Origin: a virus | Length of the DNA: 39,492 nt | Virus record (IMG/VR): IMGVR_UViG_3300010158_000154 | Span: 1-39,492 of that record | Direction: 5' to 3' (one strand) | Part shown: one piece after another, positions 26,702 through 34,607 of the stretch | Position numbering within the stretch: position 1 is the stretch's first letter | Layout: each line of letters starts with the position of its first letter | Notes under the pieces: generated by a model | Told to the model about the DNA's origin: nothing | What the model saw: only the letters and a program-made list of their open reading frames with translations | Databases searched by the model: none | Translations under genes and position numbers: made by a program

Positions 26702-26909
26702 ATGCGGATAGGGTAATTTTTAGATCAAGAACTTCAGCATACTTTAACGCCGTTGAAAACAACGTTGTGCCGATGTTACGCTTCCACCACCAATAAGCGC
26801 CAGGCGATTTCATACCGGCGCGGCGCGATAGTTCCCGTTCTGAAAACCCTTTTTCTACACGGGCGGCTTCGAGGGCCGCAAGTAAGGATTCCATGTTATC
26901 AATCTGCAT
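26700..26909 (-). CDS. Small HTH transcription regulator, 69 aa
   Basis: The helix-turn-helix pattern starts near residue 20 (EKGFSERELSRRAGM, then a GAYWWWKR recognition-like helix), as in Xre/Cro-type DNA-binding proteins. The C-terminus is a short helix and strand pair (ALKYAEVLDLKITL). The start is the ATG at 26909, which overlaps the DUF5664 stop by 11 nt; a more upstream ATG (26948) would overlap by 50 nt. It is a candidate for the operators at 36310-36346 or 38800-38824. Confidence 0.65.
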   Translation of the reverse strand: MQIDNMESLLAALEAARVEKGFSERELSRRAGMKSPGAYWWWKRNIGTTLFSTALKYAEVLDLKITLSA

Positions 26910-27231
26910 TGTCAGTCCCCGGCGTATGAGGGCGGTCATCTTGCCCAATTCCTCTGGTTTGATAAGCCGCCAAGAAGGCTAGGCAACATGCGGCATGATA
27001 CAAATGTGAGCAAGATGTTTCCTCGTCGTAATCTTCACCTGCCCACCACAAATTTAAGTGCCGCTGCAAAGCGGAGTAATACCGGCTCCAATCCGCACCG
27101 CGTGCCCAATTATTTGGAGCGTATTTTCTAGCGCCATATTCCAGAACTTCAGCCATGCCCCATAAAAATTCGGGTGGTATCAGATCAAAACGTGGTTTAT
27201 CCACATCGTTTTTTACAAAATTACTTTCCAT
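26899..27231 (-). CDS. dATP/dGTP diphosphohydrolase-like protein (DUF5664), 110 aa
   Basis: The sequence has the features of the all-alpha dATP/dGTP diphosphohydrolase N-terminal family (DUF5664): DKPRFDLIPPE, GARKYAPNNW, RYYSALQRHL and a C-terminal HLYHAACCLAFL. Such enzymes are related to MazG-type NTP pyrophosphatases and can reshape the dNTP pool. The start is the ATG at 27231 with AAGAAGG 8 nt upstream, overlapping the polymerase stop by 11 nt. Members occur in Z-genome (2-aminoadenine) phages, but no PurZ is present here. Specificity is unknown. Confidence 0.75.
   Translation of the reverse strand: MESNFVKNDVDKPRFDLIPPEFLWGMAEVLEYGARKYAPNNWARGADWSRYYSALQRHLNLWWAGEDYDEETSCSHLYHAACCLAFLAAYQTRGIGQDDRPHTPGTDNAD
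27197..27205 (+). promoter_or_regulatory. Perfect DnaA-box sequence
   Basis: TTATCCACA within the DUF5664 gene, one of three perfect copies in the replication region (27.2-31.0 kb). Confidence 0.35.
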
Positions 27232-29158
27232 ATCTAAAACCTTCTTTGGCTTCAGCGGCAATAGGAAAACCAGTCGCCCAATTTGGTATCCGGCACATTA
27301 TCTTTTTCATTTCCTCTTGAGTTCCAAATTTTTCAGGTAATTCGCAGATCACTTCATCGTGCACCGAGGCGATAACTCGGTAATCTGCTGCTTCTAACGC
27401 CATCATTGCTTCAGCGATAATATCTCGGCAAATCCCTTGCACAATATTCTCTGTCAGTTTTCCACCAAACGTCCGTTCTGGTCCCCATTTTTTTGTCATA
27501 GAGTTGACCGCCATATACTCGATAGCGGGTCTTGACCCAAACGGTCCGGCAAAAGAAACGATACGAGGCGAGCGATAAAACAATTTCCGTCCAGAAGGTA
27601 AACGGATTAAAAGCCAGTCGCCGTCAGAAAAGAACGACACACCTTGGTATTGCATCTCAATTCTAGGGTTCTGCACGGCGGATGTAGCTGCTTCATTTAG
27701 TTTATTCCACAACAACGGTATCTTCGAGTAATGCTCGCGATACGTGTTCACCGCTTTTTGCGCCAACTCTTCTGAAATATCCGTACCCATCGCCGCGCAG
27801 GATTGCCGAAATTTCTGCGCACCCATGCTATAGCCACAACCCAGAATAACTGTCTTTCCAAGGAAACGTTCTTTAGAGTCTTTGCCAATGTCCTGAGCCG
27901 AAACGTCAAAAATAGCGGCAGCCATTTCTTCGTAAACTTTACCGTTGTTGGCAAACTGGTTCACAAGGTTCTTCTGCCCCGCGAGCCAAGCTACGCCACG
28001 TGCTTCAATTGCGGCATAATCCGCCCAGATCAAACGGTGGTTAGGAGCGGCGCAAATCGTGCCACGAATCATTCTCGACAGTTGACCAAGTGTTTCTTTT
28101 GACACGGGGTGCAAATGGTCGCGGGACCAGTTCCAATCTTTGACCGTGTCTCGCGGAAGATTTTGCAACTGCACACCCGCACCCGACCACCTGCCAGTAC
28201 TCGCGCCGTGGTACATCAAATTCCCGCGTACCCGCCCGTCTGACGATACCCGGTCAACCATCGCCTGATATTTTGCAACGGATGATTTCCCGCCATCACG
28301 ACGAATTTTTAAAACTTCTTTTACATTGTGTGGCAGGTCTTGCTTCAACATATTCTCAATGGCTTTTTTATTAAGGCTTTCATCATCGCCTTCAAAAATA
28401 GAAAACCCTTGCGCCAGTAACCACTCTTTAAGCTGAAACATTTGACTCGCGCTTTTTACAGCGCCATTGGTCAGAACCTCTAAATTATGGTTTAAAACCC
28501 CCTGCGCCTCATTCGCGAGCGCGATTGCGTGTTGGGCAAAAGTATCGTCGATCCGAACACCACGATCATTCACCGCTTCGGTCAACCACCAAATCCTGCG
28601 TTCTTCATCAGACAACTGGCGTAATGTGTGGTCAAGTTCTCGCTCAACCTCTACGTCAGTGGCGCAGTACTCGGCGAGCCGTGTCATGCGGGTTTCGTCT
28701 TCCCACCATGTAATGCTTCCATCCGCCGCCACATTACGCGGACGGCACATGCGAAGCATCAACATCTTGCCTTCTTTATCTTTCAATACGTTTAGACCAA
28801 GAGCATCGGCAGCGCCTTCAAGAGAACGCGGTAGTGCTTGCCGTGCAGCCCTTGCCGCGGTATCGTCCCACCGGATCAATGCGGGCACAGGCCAGCCGTG
28901 CCGAGGACCAAGGATATACTCGAACATCGCCCGTTCGAATCCGGCGTTGTGCGCGACAACCGTTACTTTAGGATCGGCCAAAAGATCGGCCAAATCTTTC
29001 GGACATGGGTTCGGCGCAAACCAAGTTTTTACGGGTCCGTCATCCAACGCGTAACACGCCAAGATCACTTCGGTCGTTTGATCTTCGGCATAGCGGTACA
29101 CACCAGTCTTACGAAGATCGATGGTCGAACGAGTTTCAAAGTCAATATGAAGTCTCAT
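27221..29158 (-). CDS. DNA polymerase, family A, 645 aa
   Basis: This is the replicative DNA polymerase. The N-terminal 3'-5' exonuclease has D6 and E8 in HIDFETRS. The polymerase domain has motif A WADYAAIEARG, motif B as ERFLGKTVILGCGYSMG, and motif C SVHDEV near residue 600. This domain order is that of phage PolA-type enzymes without the 5' nuclease. The start is the ATG overlapping the methyltransferase stop (ATGA), with GGAG about 9 nt upstream; an ATG two codons earlier is possible. It is embedded in the modification and nucleotide cluster, so it will copy an altered template. Confidence 0.93.
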   Translation of the reverse strand: MRLHIDFETRSTIDLRKTGVYRYAEDQTTEVILACYALDDGPVKTWFAPNPCPKDLADLLADPKVTVVAHNAGFERAMFEYILGPRHGWPVPALIRWDDTAARAARQALPRSLEGAADALGLNVLKDKEGKMLMLRMCRPRNVAADGSITWWEDETRMTRLAEYCATDVEVERELDHTLRQLSDEERRIWWLTEAVNDRGVRIDDTFAQHAIALANEAQGVLNHNLEVLTNGAVKSASQMFQLKEWLLAQGFSIFEGDDESLNKKAIENMLKQDLPHNVKEVLKIRRDGGKSSVAKYQAMVDRVSSDGRVRGNLMYHGASTGRWSGAGVQLQNLPRDTVKDWNWSRDHLHPVSKETLGQLSRMIRGTICAAPNHRLIWADYAAIEARGVAWLAGQKNLVNQFANNGKVYEEMAAAIFDVSAQDIGKDSKERFLGKTVILGCGYSMGAQKFRQSCAAMGTDISEELAQKAVNTYREHYSKIPLLWNKLNEAATSAVQNPRIEMQYQGVSFFSDGDWLLIRLPSGRKLFYRSPRIVSFAGPFGSRPAIEYMAVNSMTKKWGPERTFGGKLTENIVQGICRDIIAEAMMALEAADYRVIASVHDEVICELPEKFGTQEEMKKIMCRIPNWATGFPIAAEAKEGFRYGK

Positions 29159-29745
29159 CCCCATTGCTCCGCCATAGCATTAGCAATCCCTTGAAAAGTT
29201 TTGCTTCTCAATTTCCAACGCTCTGCAGATGGTGGTAAATAATGCAATCTTTCTCTATCTCGTTTTGGTAATTCCATCATCTCATTTTTAACATTATGAG
29301 TAGGAACAAGCATAGAAAGATTTTTGAGCCAAAGACAAGTTGCTTTTTGCTCCATATGCCCAAACATCCAAGGTTGGATTACTTGAGTTTGTTTAATATT
29401 TCCAATACGATCTTTTGCATATTTGTGCATGATCGGATTTTCTACTGCTATTTTTGGTATATTTGCGTTTAACAACATTTTAAAAAAAGATGCGCCGTCA
29501 TCTAATTTATCCCATCGTGACGGGTCTTTATGAAGCCAAGTTACTCCGCTATTGGTAAGAAACGTGCAAGGGGGATGCGCTATCATCATATCCCAACCAT
29601 CGTTAATAATATCAAGCACATCCCCCTGATAATGCTTACCTGGTTTATCAGTAGGCAAAATATCGCAGGATGTTGCATCGTGGCCTTTAGCGGTAAAAGC
29701 ATCACGTACTGTTCCACTGTATTCACAAGCTATTAAAATACGCAT
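29155..29745 (-). CDS. DNA C5-cytosine methyltransferase-like protein, 196 aa
   Basis: The first third matches C5-methyltransferases: ACEYSGTVRDAF as the SAM site, a catalytic-type HPPC motif near residue 60, and an ENP motif (motif VI). The C-terminal TFQGIANAMA resembles the last helix of this fold. At 196 aa it lacks a full target-recognition domain. The ATG at 29745 is chosen; a TTG five codons upstream is less likely. It is coupled to the polymerase by ATGA and follows the transglycosylase by 5 nt, so it could methylate the phage genome or act on the modified base. Confidence 0.65.
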   Translation of the reverse strand: MRILIACEYSGTVRDAFTAKGHDATSCDILPTDKPGKHYQGDVLDIINDGWDMMIAHPPCTFLTNSGVTWLHKDPSRWDKLDDGASFFKMLLNANIPKIAVENPIMHKYAKDRIGNIKQTQVIQPWMFGHMEQKATCLWLKNLSMLVPTHNVKNEMMELPKRDRERLHYLPPSAERWKLRSKTFQGIANAMAEQWG

Positions 29746-29750
29746 AATAA

Positions 29751-29759
29751 TTATCCACA
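29751..29759 (+). promoter_or_regulatory. Perfect DnaA-box sequence
   Basis: TTATCCACA overlapping the transglycosylase stop codon. One of three perfect copies clustered in the replication region. Confidence 0.35.
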
Positions 29760-30449
29760 AATAAGTTTTCCGTATGGTGTATAAAATTCATTTGGGTTTA
29801 TCCAAAACGGTGGTGATTGGATAATATCGATTTCATCAGACATTTTTCTTGGGCATTTTTCCACTGATTTAAAATTACGCGCAACGTTAACGCTATCCGC
29901 GCTGGCGAATGGCCATCTTTTCCCAACAACAGCTAGACCGCGAAGCATGTGTATCCAAGGCAAATGCCGGTGTCTTTTTGACAATGCTTCAAAAGCTGCT
30001 TCGCATCGGCCGTTCCATTCATCTGAACCTACTCGCCAATATTCGGCAGAAGATCCGAAACAAATGCGTGGGTAAGTATCCGCAAGTTCCAACAAATATT
30101 CTATCGGTAAACCCATATGCCAAACAGGAGAAGATAATTCTTTTGGAAAAGGCCATTGTTTTAACAACTCTCGTTGCTGATCCGCATCGCCACCAATAAC
30201 GTCGAGGCATACCGCCCAATGTGGATGGCAAAGACGATCTTCAAGCCATGCATAAAGTCGATCAACGTCGATTGATTTTCCTTTAGTAAAGTTAGAAAAC
30301 GCACCGTTGTCCCACATAATCGATTGCGCGTTGTGTACGCACCAATCTGCATCGGCGGGGTGGGCAAAGCTGACACAGAAATTTTTTCCAGCCAACTTTG
30401 TTAATTCACGCCGTGGTGTAAGGGGAGTTCCATGATAATGAATAGTCAT
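29751..30449 (-). CDS. dpdA: DpdA-like DNA 7-deazaguanine transglycosylase, 232 aa
   Basis: This protein would exchange a guanine in DNA for a 7-deazaguanine base. It shows the TIM-barrel TGT pattern: MWDNGAFSNF aligns with the general-acid DSGGFQ motif (D47), and SADSVNVARN (D185) aligns with the nucleophile region, preceded by GLAVVGKRWPF as in DpdA proteins. It is shorter than tRNA TGT enzymes, as expected for phage DpdA. The start is the ATG at 30449 in an ATGA overlap with the transporter gene, with AGGA 8 nt upstream. The coupled transporter and methyltransferase support a DNA-modification role. The symbol is tentative. Confidence 0.75.
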   Translation of the reverse strand: MTIHYHGTPLTPRRELTKLAGKNFCVSFAHPADADWCVHNAQSIMWDNGAFSNFTKGKSIDVDRLYAWLEDRLCHPHWAVCLDVIGGDADQQRELLKQWPFPKELSSPVWHMGLPIEYLLELADTYPRICFGSSAEYWRVGSDEWNGRCEAAFEALSKRHRHLPWIHMLRGLAVVGKRWPFASADSVNVARNFKSVEKCPRKMSDEIDIIQSPPFWINPNEFYTPYGKLICG

Positions 30450-30970
30450 ATTTTTTTCCTGTAATAAGAAATAATCGACATTACGCTTACGGCAAAAATA
30501 ATAGCCCAAATTTTTCCTATAATTTGGCCCGTTAAAAAATCCAAAGAGCCAAAAGCAAACCAAAGGAAAGCCGCGCTATCAATTACTGAGCCAACAACGG
30601 AACTCGCAATTACCGCAAGAATAAACCCGCGCCGACGAAGGGGGGTGTAAATAGCAAAATCTGCAAGTTCGGAAAGCGTAAACGCCACCGTGCTGGCGAA
30701 AGCCAACGCCGGGTGCGCAATAAAAAACGACACTGCTGCACCGGCTGCTACGCAGGTCAAAGACCAAATCGGTCCTTTTTCGCGTTGGACAAGATCGCGC
30801 AAAACAAGAGCAAATCCAATCATCAATACACCGCTCGGCGCAGTGAGTCCCAGTCCAACCGGAACCAAACAAGGTCCGTTTGGAACGCAAAAAGTTCCTA
30901 TGTTTTCGATTAGCCAATTAGCGACGGGTATTGTCGCAATATAAGAAAAAGTTAAAAGATACGGTAGCAC
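30446..30970 (-). CDS. Queuosine-precursor transporter (VUT/YhhQ family), 174 aa
   Basis: This inner-membrane importer of preQ0/preQ1 has about six hydrophobic segments and the family motifs APSGVLMIGFALVLRD and ELADFAIYTPLRRRG. It is shorter than typical YhhQ (about 220 aa), like the shortened phage forms. The start is GTG at 30970 with GGAG about 8 nt upstream, and the stop overlaps the transglycosylase ATG (ATGA). With no queC, queD, queE or queF in the window, the transporter points to salvage of a host or environmental precursor. A terminator separates it from the ssDNA-binding gene. Confidence 0.85.
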   Translation of the reverse strand: MLPYLLTFSYIATIPVANWLIENIGTFCVPNGPCLVPVGLGLTAPSGVLMIGFALVLRDLVQREKGPIWSLTCVAAGAAVSFFIAHPALAFASTVAFTLSELADFAIYTPLRRRGFILAVIASSVVGSVIDSAAFLWFAFGSLDFLTGQIIGKIWAIIFAVSVMSIISYYRKKI

Positions 30971-30986
30971 GTTTTATTCTCCAAAG

Positions 30987-30995
30987 TTATCCACA
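30987..30995 (+). promoter_or_regulatory. Perfect DnaA-box sequence in an intergenic region
   Basis: TTATCCACA just upstream of the transporter start and beside the terminator. This is the best placed of the five copies for a real regulatory or origin role. Confidence 0.4.
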
Positions 30996-30997
30996 GG

Positions 30998-31025
30998 AAA
31001 AGGTGGGGCGGCACAAAGCCGCCCC
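30998..31025 (-). terminator. Rho-independent terminator after the ssDNA-binding gene
   Basis: A perfect 8-bp stem GGGGCGGC (31005-31012) / GCCGCCCC (31018-31025) with a 5-nt loop is followed on the - strand by ACCTTTT. It should stop or reduce transcription before the modification cassette, so yhhQ may have its own promoter or depend on read-through. Confidence 0.75.
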
Positions 31026-31033
31026 TTCGGGCA

Positions 31034-31609
31034 TCAATCGTCCCATGTCGAGTCGAGGCTAATGCCCGAACCCGAACCTGATGGAGCAGCGCCAAGTTCT
31101 TCAGCAATGACATCAAAGTCATCCTGCGCCCGACCCGCGCCGGAGAAGGCGGAATCGTGCTTGAGCAACTGCACGTTCTGTAAACCGAATCCTACGCCTT
31201 TGAGCACGTTATCATATGCAAACGCTCTCGCGGTTACACGGCACCAACGCCCTGCGTACGCTTCTTTCTCGTCCGTAACGGGATCAGTCGCCGCGTTCAC
31301 GCAACCAGGCTGAGACTTCGACTTAAGCGAGATAAACTTCCAACCCGCCTCATAACCTGCCAGATGCGCTTTGTCTTCCGCAGAACGAATTACCTGCTTC
31401 GGACCATTAAAGTTACCCTTAGGCCATTTTGCTTTATCTGGTCCCCACTTTTCGATGGCAACTTCTTCAAGTGCTTTTACCAACGGCTTCGTATCATAGT
31501 CGGGTGGCAACAGGATCGTAATCCCGTATTTGCCGCCCATGTCTTCGCGCTGCGGGTGAAAGATTGCAGGAAACGAAAGCCGACCCGGTCCAATAGTAAT
31601 CTTCGTCAT
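31034..31609 (-). CDS. Single-stranded DNA-binding protein, DUF2815 family, 191 aa
   Basis: The sequence (TKITIGPGRLSFPAIF, YGITILLP, WGPDKAKWPKGN) is characteristic of DUF2815, the phage ssDNA-binding family. The C-terminus is acidic and Gly/Ser-rich, as in SSB tails that recruit partners. GGAG stands 8 nt before the ATG. The usual order helicase, DUF2800 nuclease, DUF2815, polymerase is kept here. It should coat single strands during replication or recombination. Confidence 0.85.
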   Translation of the reverse strand: MTKITIGPGRLSFPAIFHPQREDMGGKYGITILLPPDYDTKPLVKALEEVAIEKWGPDKAKWPKGNFNGPKQVIRSAEDKAHLAGYEAGWKFISLKSKSQPGCVNAATDPVTDEKEAYAGRWCRVTARAFAYDNVLKGVGFGLQNVQLLKHDSAFSGAGRAQDDFDVIAEELGAAPSGSGSGISLDSTWDD

Positions 31610-31654
31610 TGTACTGCTCCATAAATAAATTCGATAGTCATGCTGTTTTACCTT

Positions 31655-32053
31655 TTAGTCCGCGAAGTCTAATTTGGCGGATGCAGTCGCGGAAACCTGC
31701 TTGTCCGTCTCGCGGGTCAAATTAACCCCCGTACTTTCAGAAGTGATGAGATCAAATAAATCAAACTGTAACCCTTGCTTCTTCGCCAGCTTCTCGACTT
31801 GTGACGGCGACAATAAATCTTCCGTTACAAAACCCGATAGTCCTTCCGAAGCAAGACGCTGTTTAACAATCCTCTCATCTTTCCATTTTCGTGTGCCGCG
31901 CTTCGGCACCAATTTCCAACCGGGCACGGTATCGCCCGCTTCAATTAACTCTTGTGCATAAGCACGGACTGCCTTCAGCCAAGTCTCAATCACATCGGCT
32001 TTATCAAGCAGTTCGGCTATGTAGTCATTCGACAAACTTTCAGGCGACTGCAT
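31655..32053 (-). CDS. C-terminal half of a DUF2800 nuclease, encoded as a separate gene, 132 aa
   Basis: The sequence (LDKADVIETWLKAVRAYAQELIEAG, here in parts, then WKLVPKRGTRKW) is what follows the nuclease domain in intact DUF2800 proteins. Here it begins at its own ATG, 14 nt inside the end of the preceding gene and in another frame, with AAGGA 9-10 nt upstream. It may bind the N-terminal half to restore the full protein. Confidence 0.7.
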   Translation of the reverse strand: MQSPESLSNDYIAELLDKADVIETWLKAVRAYAQELIEAGDTVPGWKLVPKRGTRKWKDERIVKQRLASEGLSGFVTEDLLSPSQVEKLAKKQGLQFDLFDLITSESTGVNLTRETDKQVSATASAKLDFAD

Positions 32054-32738
32054 CGAAATCCATCCTTGCTAAACGCATTACCTCGTCCCGAAGTGTCGAA
32101 CAGGTAGCGCGTGCCAAACAAAACTTGCAGTGGCTTCCCGCCGCAAACGGAGGATTGTCGCTTTCTGCCAATTTAGCGGCGGCGATTAATTCTGCGCCAA
32201 GGTCCGCCAATTCCAAAACGTCTACTACCCTTCGCTTTATGCCGCCAAGACGCGGTTGAACAATAATGATTTCAACCGAATCCCATTCCCATTTATCAAG
32301 CGAAGCCATCGCGCCAAGTGCGTAAAAGCCAAGCTGCGGGTTAATCTTTCCGGCATAATCCACTTCGACCGCAACGCCACGACCTGCTTTAAGGTCTATG
32401 ACTTTGAGCACATTGCCACAATTAATCACCGCGTCCGCCGTACCCCAAAACTCTGGATGGTGAGGCAGCTTAAATTTCTGCTCAACAAATAACTCGCCGC
32501 CTTTAGCTTCGTTTCGCACTGTTTGAACATACATATCGACAACGTCTTGTTGCTCGTCCGTTAAATCGTACGGGTTCTCAAGATCAAGAAGCATGTTTGC
32601 CGCGACTTCGTGAAGCATTGTCCCTTCCGCCGCGAACGGCGAAGATGGGTTCGGAAGCATATGTGTCACTGACACAGAGCCAGGGCAGCGCATCCAACGA
32701 TGCGAGGCACTCGCGCCAAATCGTGAATGCCCGCTCAT
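32040..32738 (-). CDS. DUF2800 PD-(D/E)XK exonuclease-like protein (N-terminal half), 232 aa
   Basis: This is the nuclease half of the DUF2800 family. It shows SASHRWMRCPGS, FAAEGTMLHEVAA, the nuclease core FWGTADAVI and VIDLKAGRG (an acidic residue then K motif), and a Cys-rich FCLARATC end resembling the iron-sulfur cluster region of RecB/Cas4-like nucleases. The start is the ATG in the ATGA overlap with the previous gene; an upstream ATG 10 codons earlier is unlikely. It ends where intact family members continue for about 130 residues (see next gene). Confidence 0.8.
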   Translation of the reverse strand: MSGHSRFGASASHRWMRCPGSVSVTHMLPNPSSPFAAEGTMLHEVAANMLLDLENPYDLTDEQQDVVDMYVQTVRNEAKGGELFVEQKFKLPHHPEFWGTADAVINCGNVLKVIDLKAGRGVAVEVDYAGKINPQLGFYALGAMASLDKWEWDSVEIIIVQPRLGGIKRRVVDVLELADLGAELIAAAKLAESDNPPFAAGSHCKFCLARATCSTLRDEVMRLARMDFDAVA

Positions 32739-33070
32739 CTGGATATCTCGTATAAAAATTTTTCCCACTCAAATTCGTTAATCGCATTGACAGCGGCTTC
32801 GCTAATTTGGGGCCATGTATCAATCGGCGCGTCAAACAACGTGACTTCGCCAGTCACTTCGTAAATCAGCTTCTCGATCATCAAATGATTCCCCCCGTGC
32901 ACCGTATCGGCGTAATCGCCGAGTATGCCTTCCATGTCACGGCGCGTAATCCGTAACTTCTTCGCAACCGTCAAAGCGGCGGCATCGTCGGTAATGTCCG
33001 TTATCAAATCCTGAATGCGCTCCAGTAAACTAAATAACTCTTTGACTTGATATTCCGTCTTCACGCTCAT
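32735..33070 (-). CDS. Hypothetical helical protein, 111 aa
   Basis: Both ends are ATGA overlaps, to the SNF2 helicase upstream and the DUF2800 gene downstream. It is predicted to be mostly alpha-helical and acidic, with no membrane helix. Its position in the replication operon suggests an accessory to helicase or nuclease. Function is unknown. Confidence 0.65.
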   Translation of the reverse strand: MSVKTEYQVKELFSLLERIQDLITDITDDAAALTVAKKLRITRRDMEGILGDYADTVHGGNHLMIEKLIYEVTGEVTLFDAPIDTWPQISEAAVNAINEFEWEKFLYEISR

Positions 33071-34392
33071 CCGATTGCTCCATCAATGATTCGTTGTTTC
33101 CGTATTAGCGCACTAGTTATACGTTCGTCAATAGAGTTTTCCAAACAAACGAACGATGCCCAAACTTTTTTCTTCTGCCCCGCGCGATAGGCACGGGCGA
33201 TAGCTTGCTCATTCGACGCAGGGGTCCAAGCTGGCTCAACAATAATAATTCGCTCCGCCGCCTGTAAGTTTAACCCAGTACCTGCCGCCATAATTTGTGC
33301 AACCAACACACGACAATTTTTGTCACCCGTAAATTGCTTTACCACTGCATCGCGTTTTGTCTGCGCCATACCTCCGGTGTAATGTGCGACACCGCCTTTG
33401 AACGTTTGCAACGGGGTAAGCTGCTCGACTAATGCCTGACCGACATCTTTGTGGTGGTAGAACAAAATCGTTTTGCCGCCACCGCTTTCGGCTTCCGTCC
33501 GCACGATGTCCGCGCAATGCGCCGCCTTTAACATTCCGATCCTACGCCGTAGAGTCGCCAATGGTGCCATCAACTCACCTAGACGCTCGGTCTGATTGGT
33601 GTCCAACAACCGCTCAAGTTCTTGCATCGCTTCTGGGGGGATGCCGTCAAGGTCAATATCCCTAGCGGGAACCCACAGTTGCGTGATTAGCAATGGTGGC
33701 AGATCGAGGATAGTATCTTTCTTCGCCCGCGATACGAACGGTGCAAGCATTGCCTTCAGGACGTCTAGGTTTTTGCCGCCCGTCACCACTGGCCCATAAG
33801 GCGTTTGCCGAGTGTGGCAAAACTTGTCGATCCATTGCGATTTCTTTTCGACCTCAAGCAACTCCAGTACCCGTGGCAAAAGCCGGGACACATGCGGCCA
33901 AAAATCGCTCGGATCGTTCACAATCGGCGTGCCGGTCGCAACCCACACCCGTTTGGCCCGCCGGATCAACGCACCTGGCGAATCTCGCCGAGAACCATAT
34001 ATCGCTCTTGTCCGTTTAGCGGCGGTGTTCTTGAGCAAATGCCCTTCGTCGAGGATCAACGTATCCCACTCTAACTGGAACAACTGCTTCCAGAGTTTCT
34101 GGTCAATCAGGTGATCGTATGAACAGATCACCAGCTTCGCCTGAGACGCGACTTTGTCTTTGCCGTATTGTATCACTTGGATGTCTTTGCAATCGTAACA
34201 CCCGAACACTTGCGCTTCTTTTGACACCTGCGTCCTAATAGCAGGAGGACCAAGATAAAGTGTGCGGCCACCGCGCTGACTCGCCGCTTGTAAAAGCGGC
34301 AGAGTCTTTCCGGCACCGGCATCCCATATCAATAAGAAGTTACCTGCCAGTAACTTCGGTACGACTTCCGCTTGGTGCGACCATGCGATCAT
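33067..34392 (-). CDS. SNF2-family helicase (phage DEAD-like), 441 aa
   Basis: This DNA-dependent ATPase/translocase of superfamily 2 shows motif I DAGAGKT (residues 24-30), motif II DEGH (115-118), motif III VATGTP, and the C-terminal lobe with AAGTGLNLQAA and motif VI EQAIARAYRAGQKK. It starts at an ATG overlapping the previous stop by 1 nt (TGATG). In phages this helicase regularly accompanies DUF2800, DUF2815 and PolA, as here, and probably assists replication or recombination. Confidence 0.9.
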   Translation of the reverse strand: MIAWSHQAEVVPKLLAGNFLLIWDAGAGKTLPLLQAASQRGGRTLYLGPPAIRTQVSKEAQVFGCYDCKDIQVIQYGKDKVASQAKLVICSYDHLIDQKLWKQLFQLEWDTLILDEGHLLKNTAAKRTRAIYGSRRDSPGALIRRAKRVWVATGTPIVNDPSDFWPHVSRLLPRVLELLEVEKKSQWIDKFCHTRQTPYGPVVTGGKNLDVLKAMLAPFVSRAKKDTILDLPPLLITQLWVPARDIDLDGIPPEAMQELERLLDTNQTERLGELMAPLATLRRRIGMLKAAHCADIVRTEAESGGGKTILFYHHKDVGQALVEQLTPLQTFKGGVAHYTGGMAQTKRDAVVKQFTGDKNCRVLVAQIMAAGTGLNLQAAERIIIVEPAWTPASNEQAIARAYRAGQKKKVWASFVCLENSIDERITSALIRKQRIIDGAIG

Positions 34393-34607
34393 CAGTGTAC
34401 CGCCGGGCTTTCGTCCGCCAAATCGTCAATCAAACTCGCCATTGCTTCGTTCAGCATTAGCAACATCCCATACGGCGACATACCGGAGATAAGATGCAGA
34501 TCGTTTAATTCTTTTCCGCCTTCCGCAGCGGGGGTAACTCCCACAATTACAAAATCTATAAAGCCAAACTGCTCTTGCAGTCGTTCCAGAAAATCATTTT
34601 CGTCCAT
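34392..34607 (-). CDS. Small hypothetical protein, 71 aa
   Basis: The ATG has AGGA about 9-10 nt upstream and overlaps the previous gene by 14 nt; the stop is fused to the helicase start. The product is acidic and helical, with a middle hydrophobic stretch (FIDFVIVGV). Function is unknown. Confidence 0.6.
   Translation of the reverse strand: MDENDFLERLQEQFGFIDFVIVGVTPAAEGGKELNDLHLISGMSPYGMLLMLNEAMASLIDDLADESPAVH

Noticed and set aside
26899-29158. A full Z-genome (2-aminoadenine) pathway
   Set aside because: A DUF5664 gene and a PolA enzyme are present, but no PurZ-like adenylosuccinate synthetase was found in any frame.
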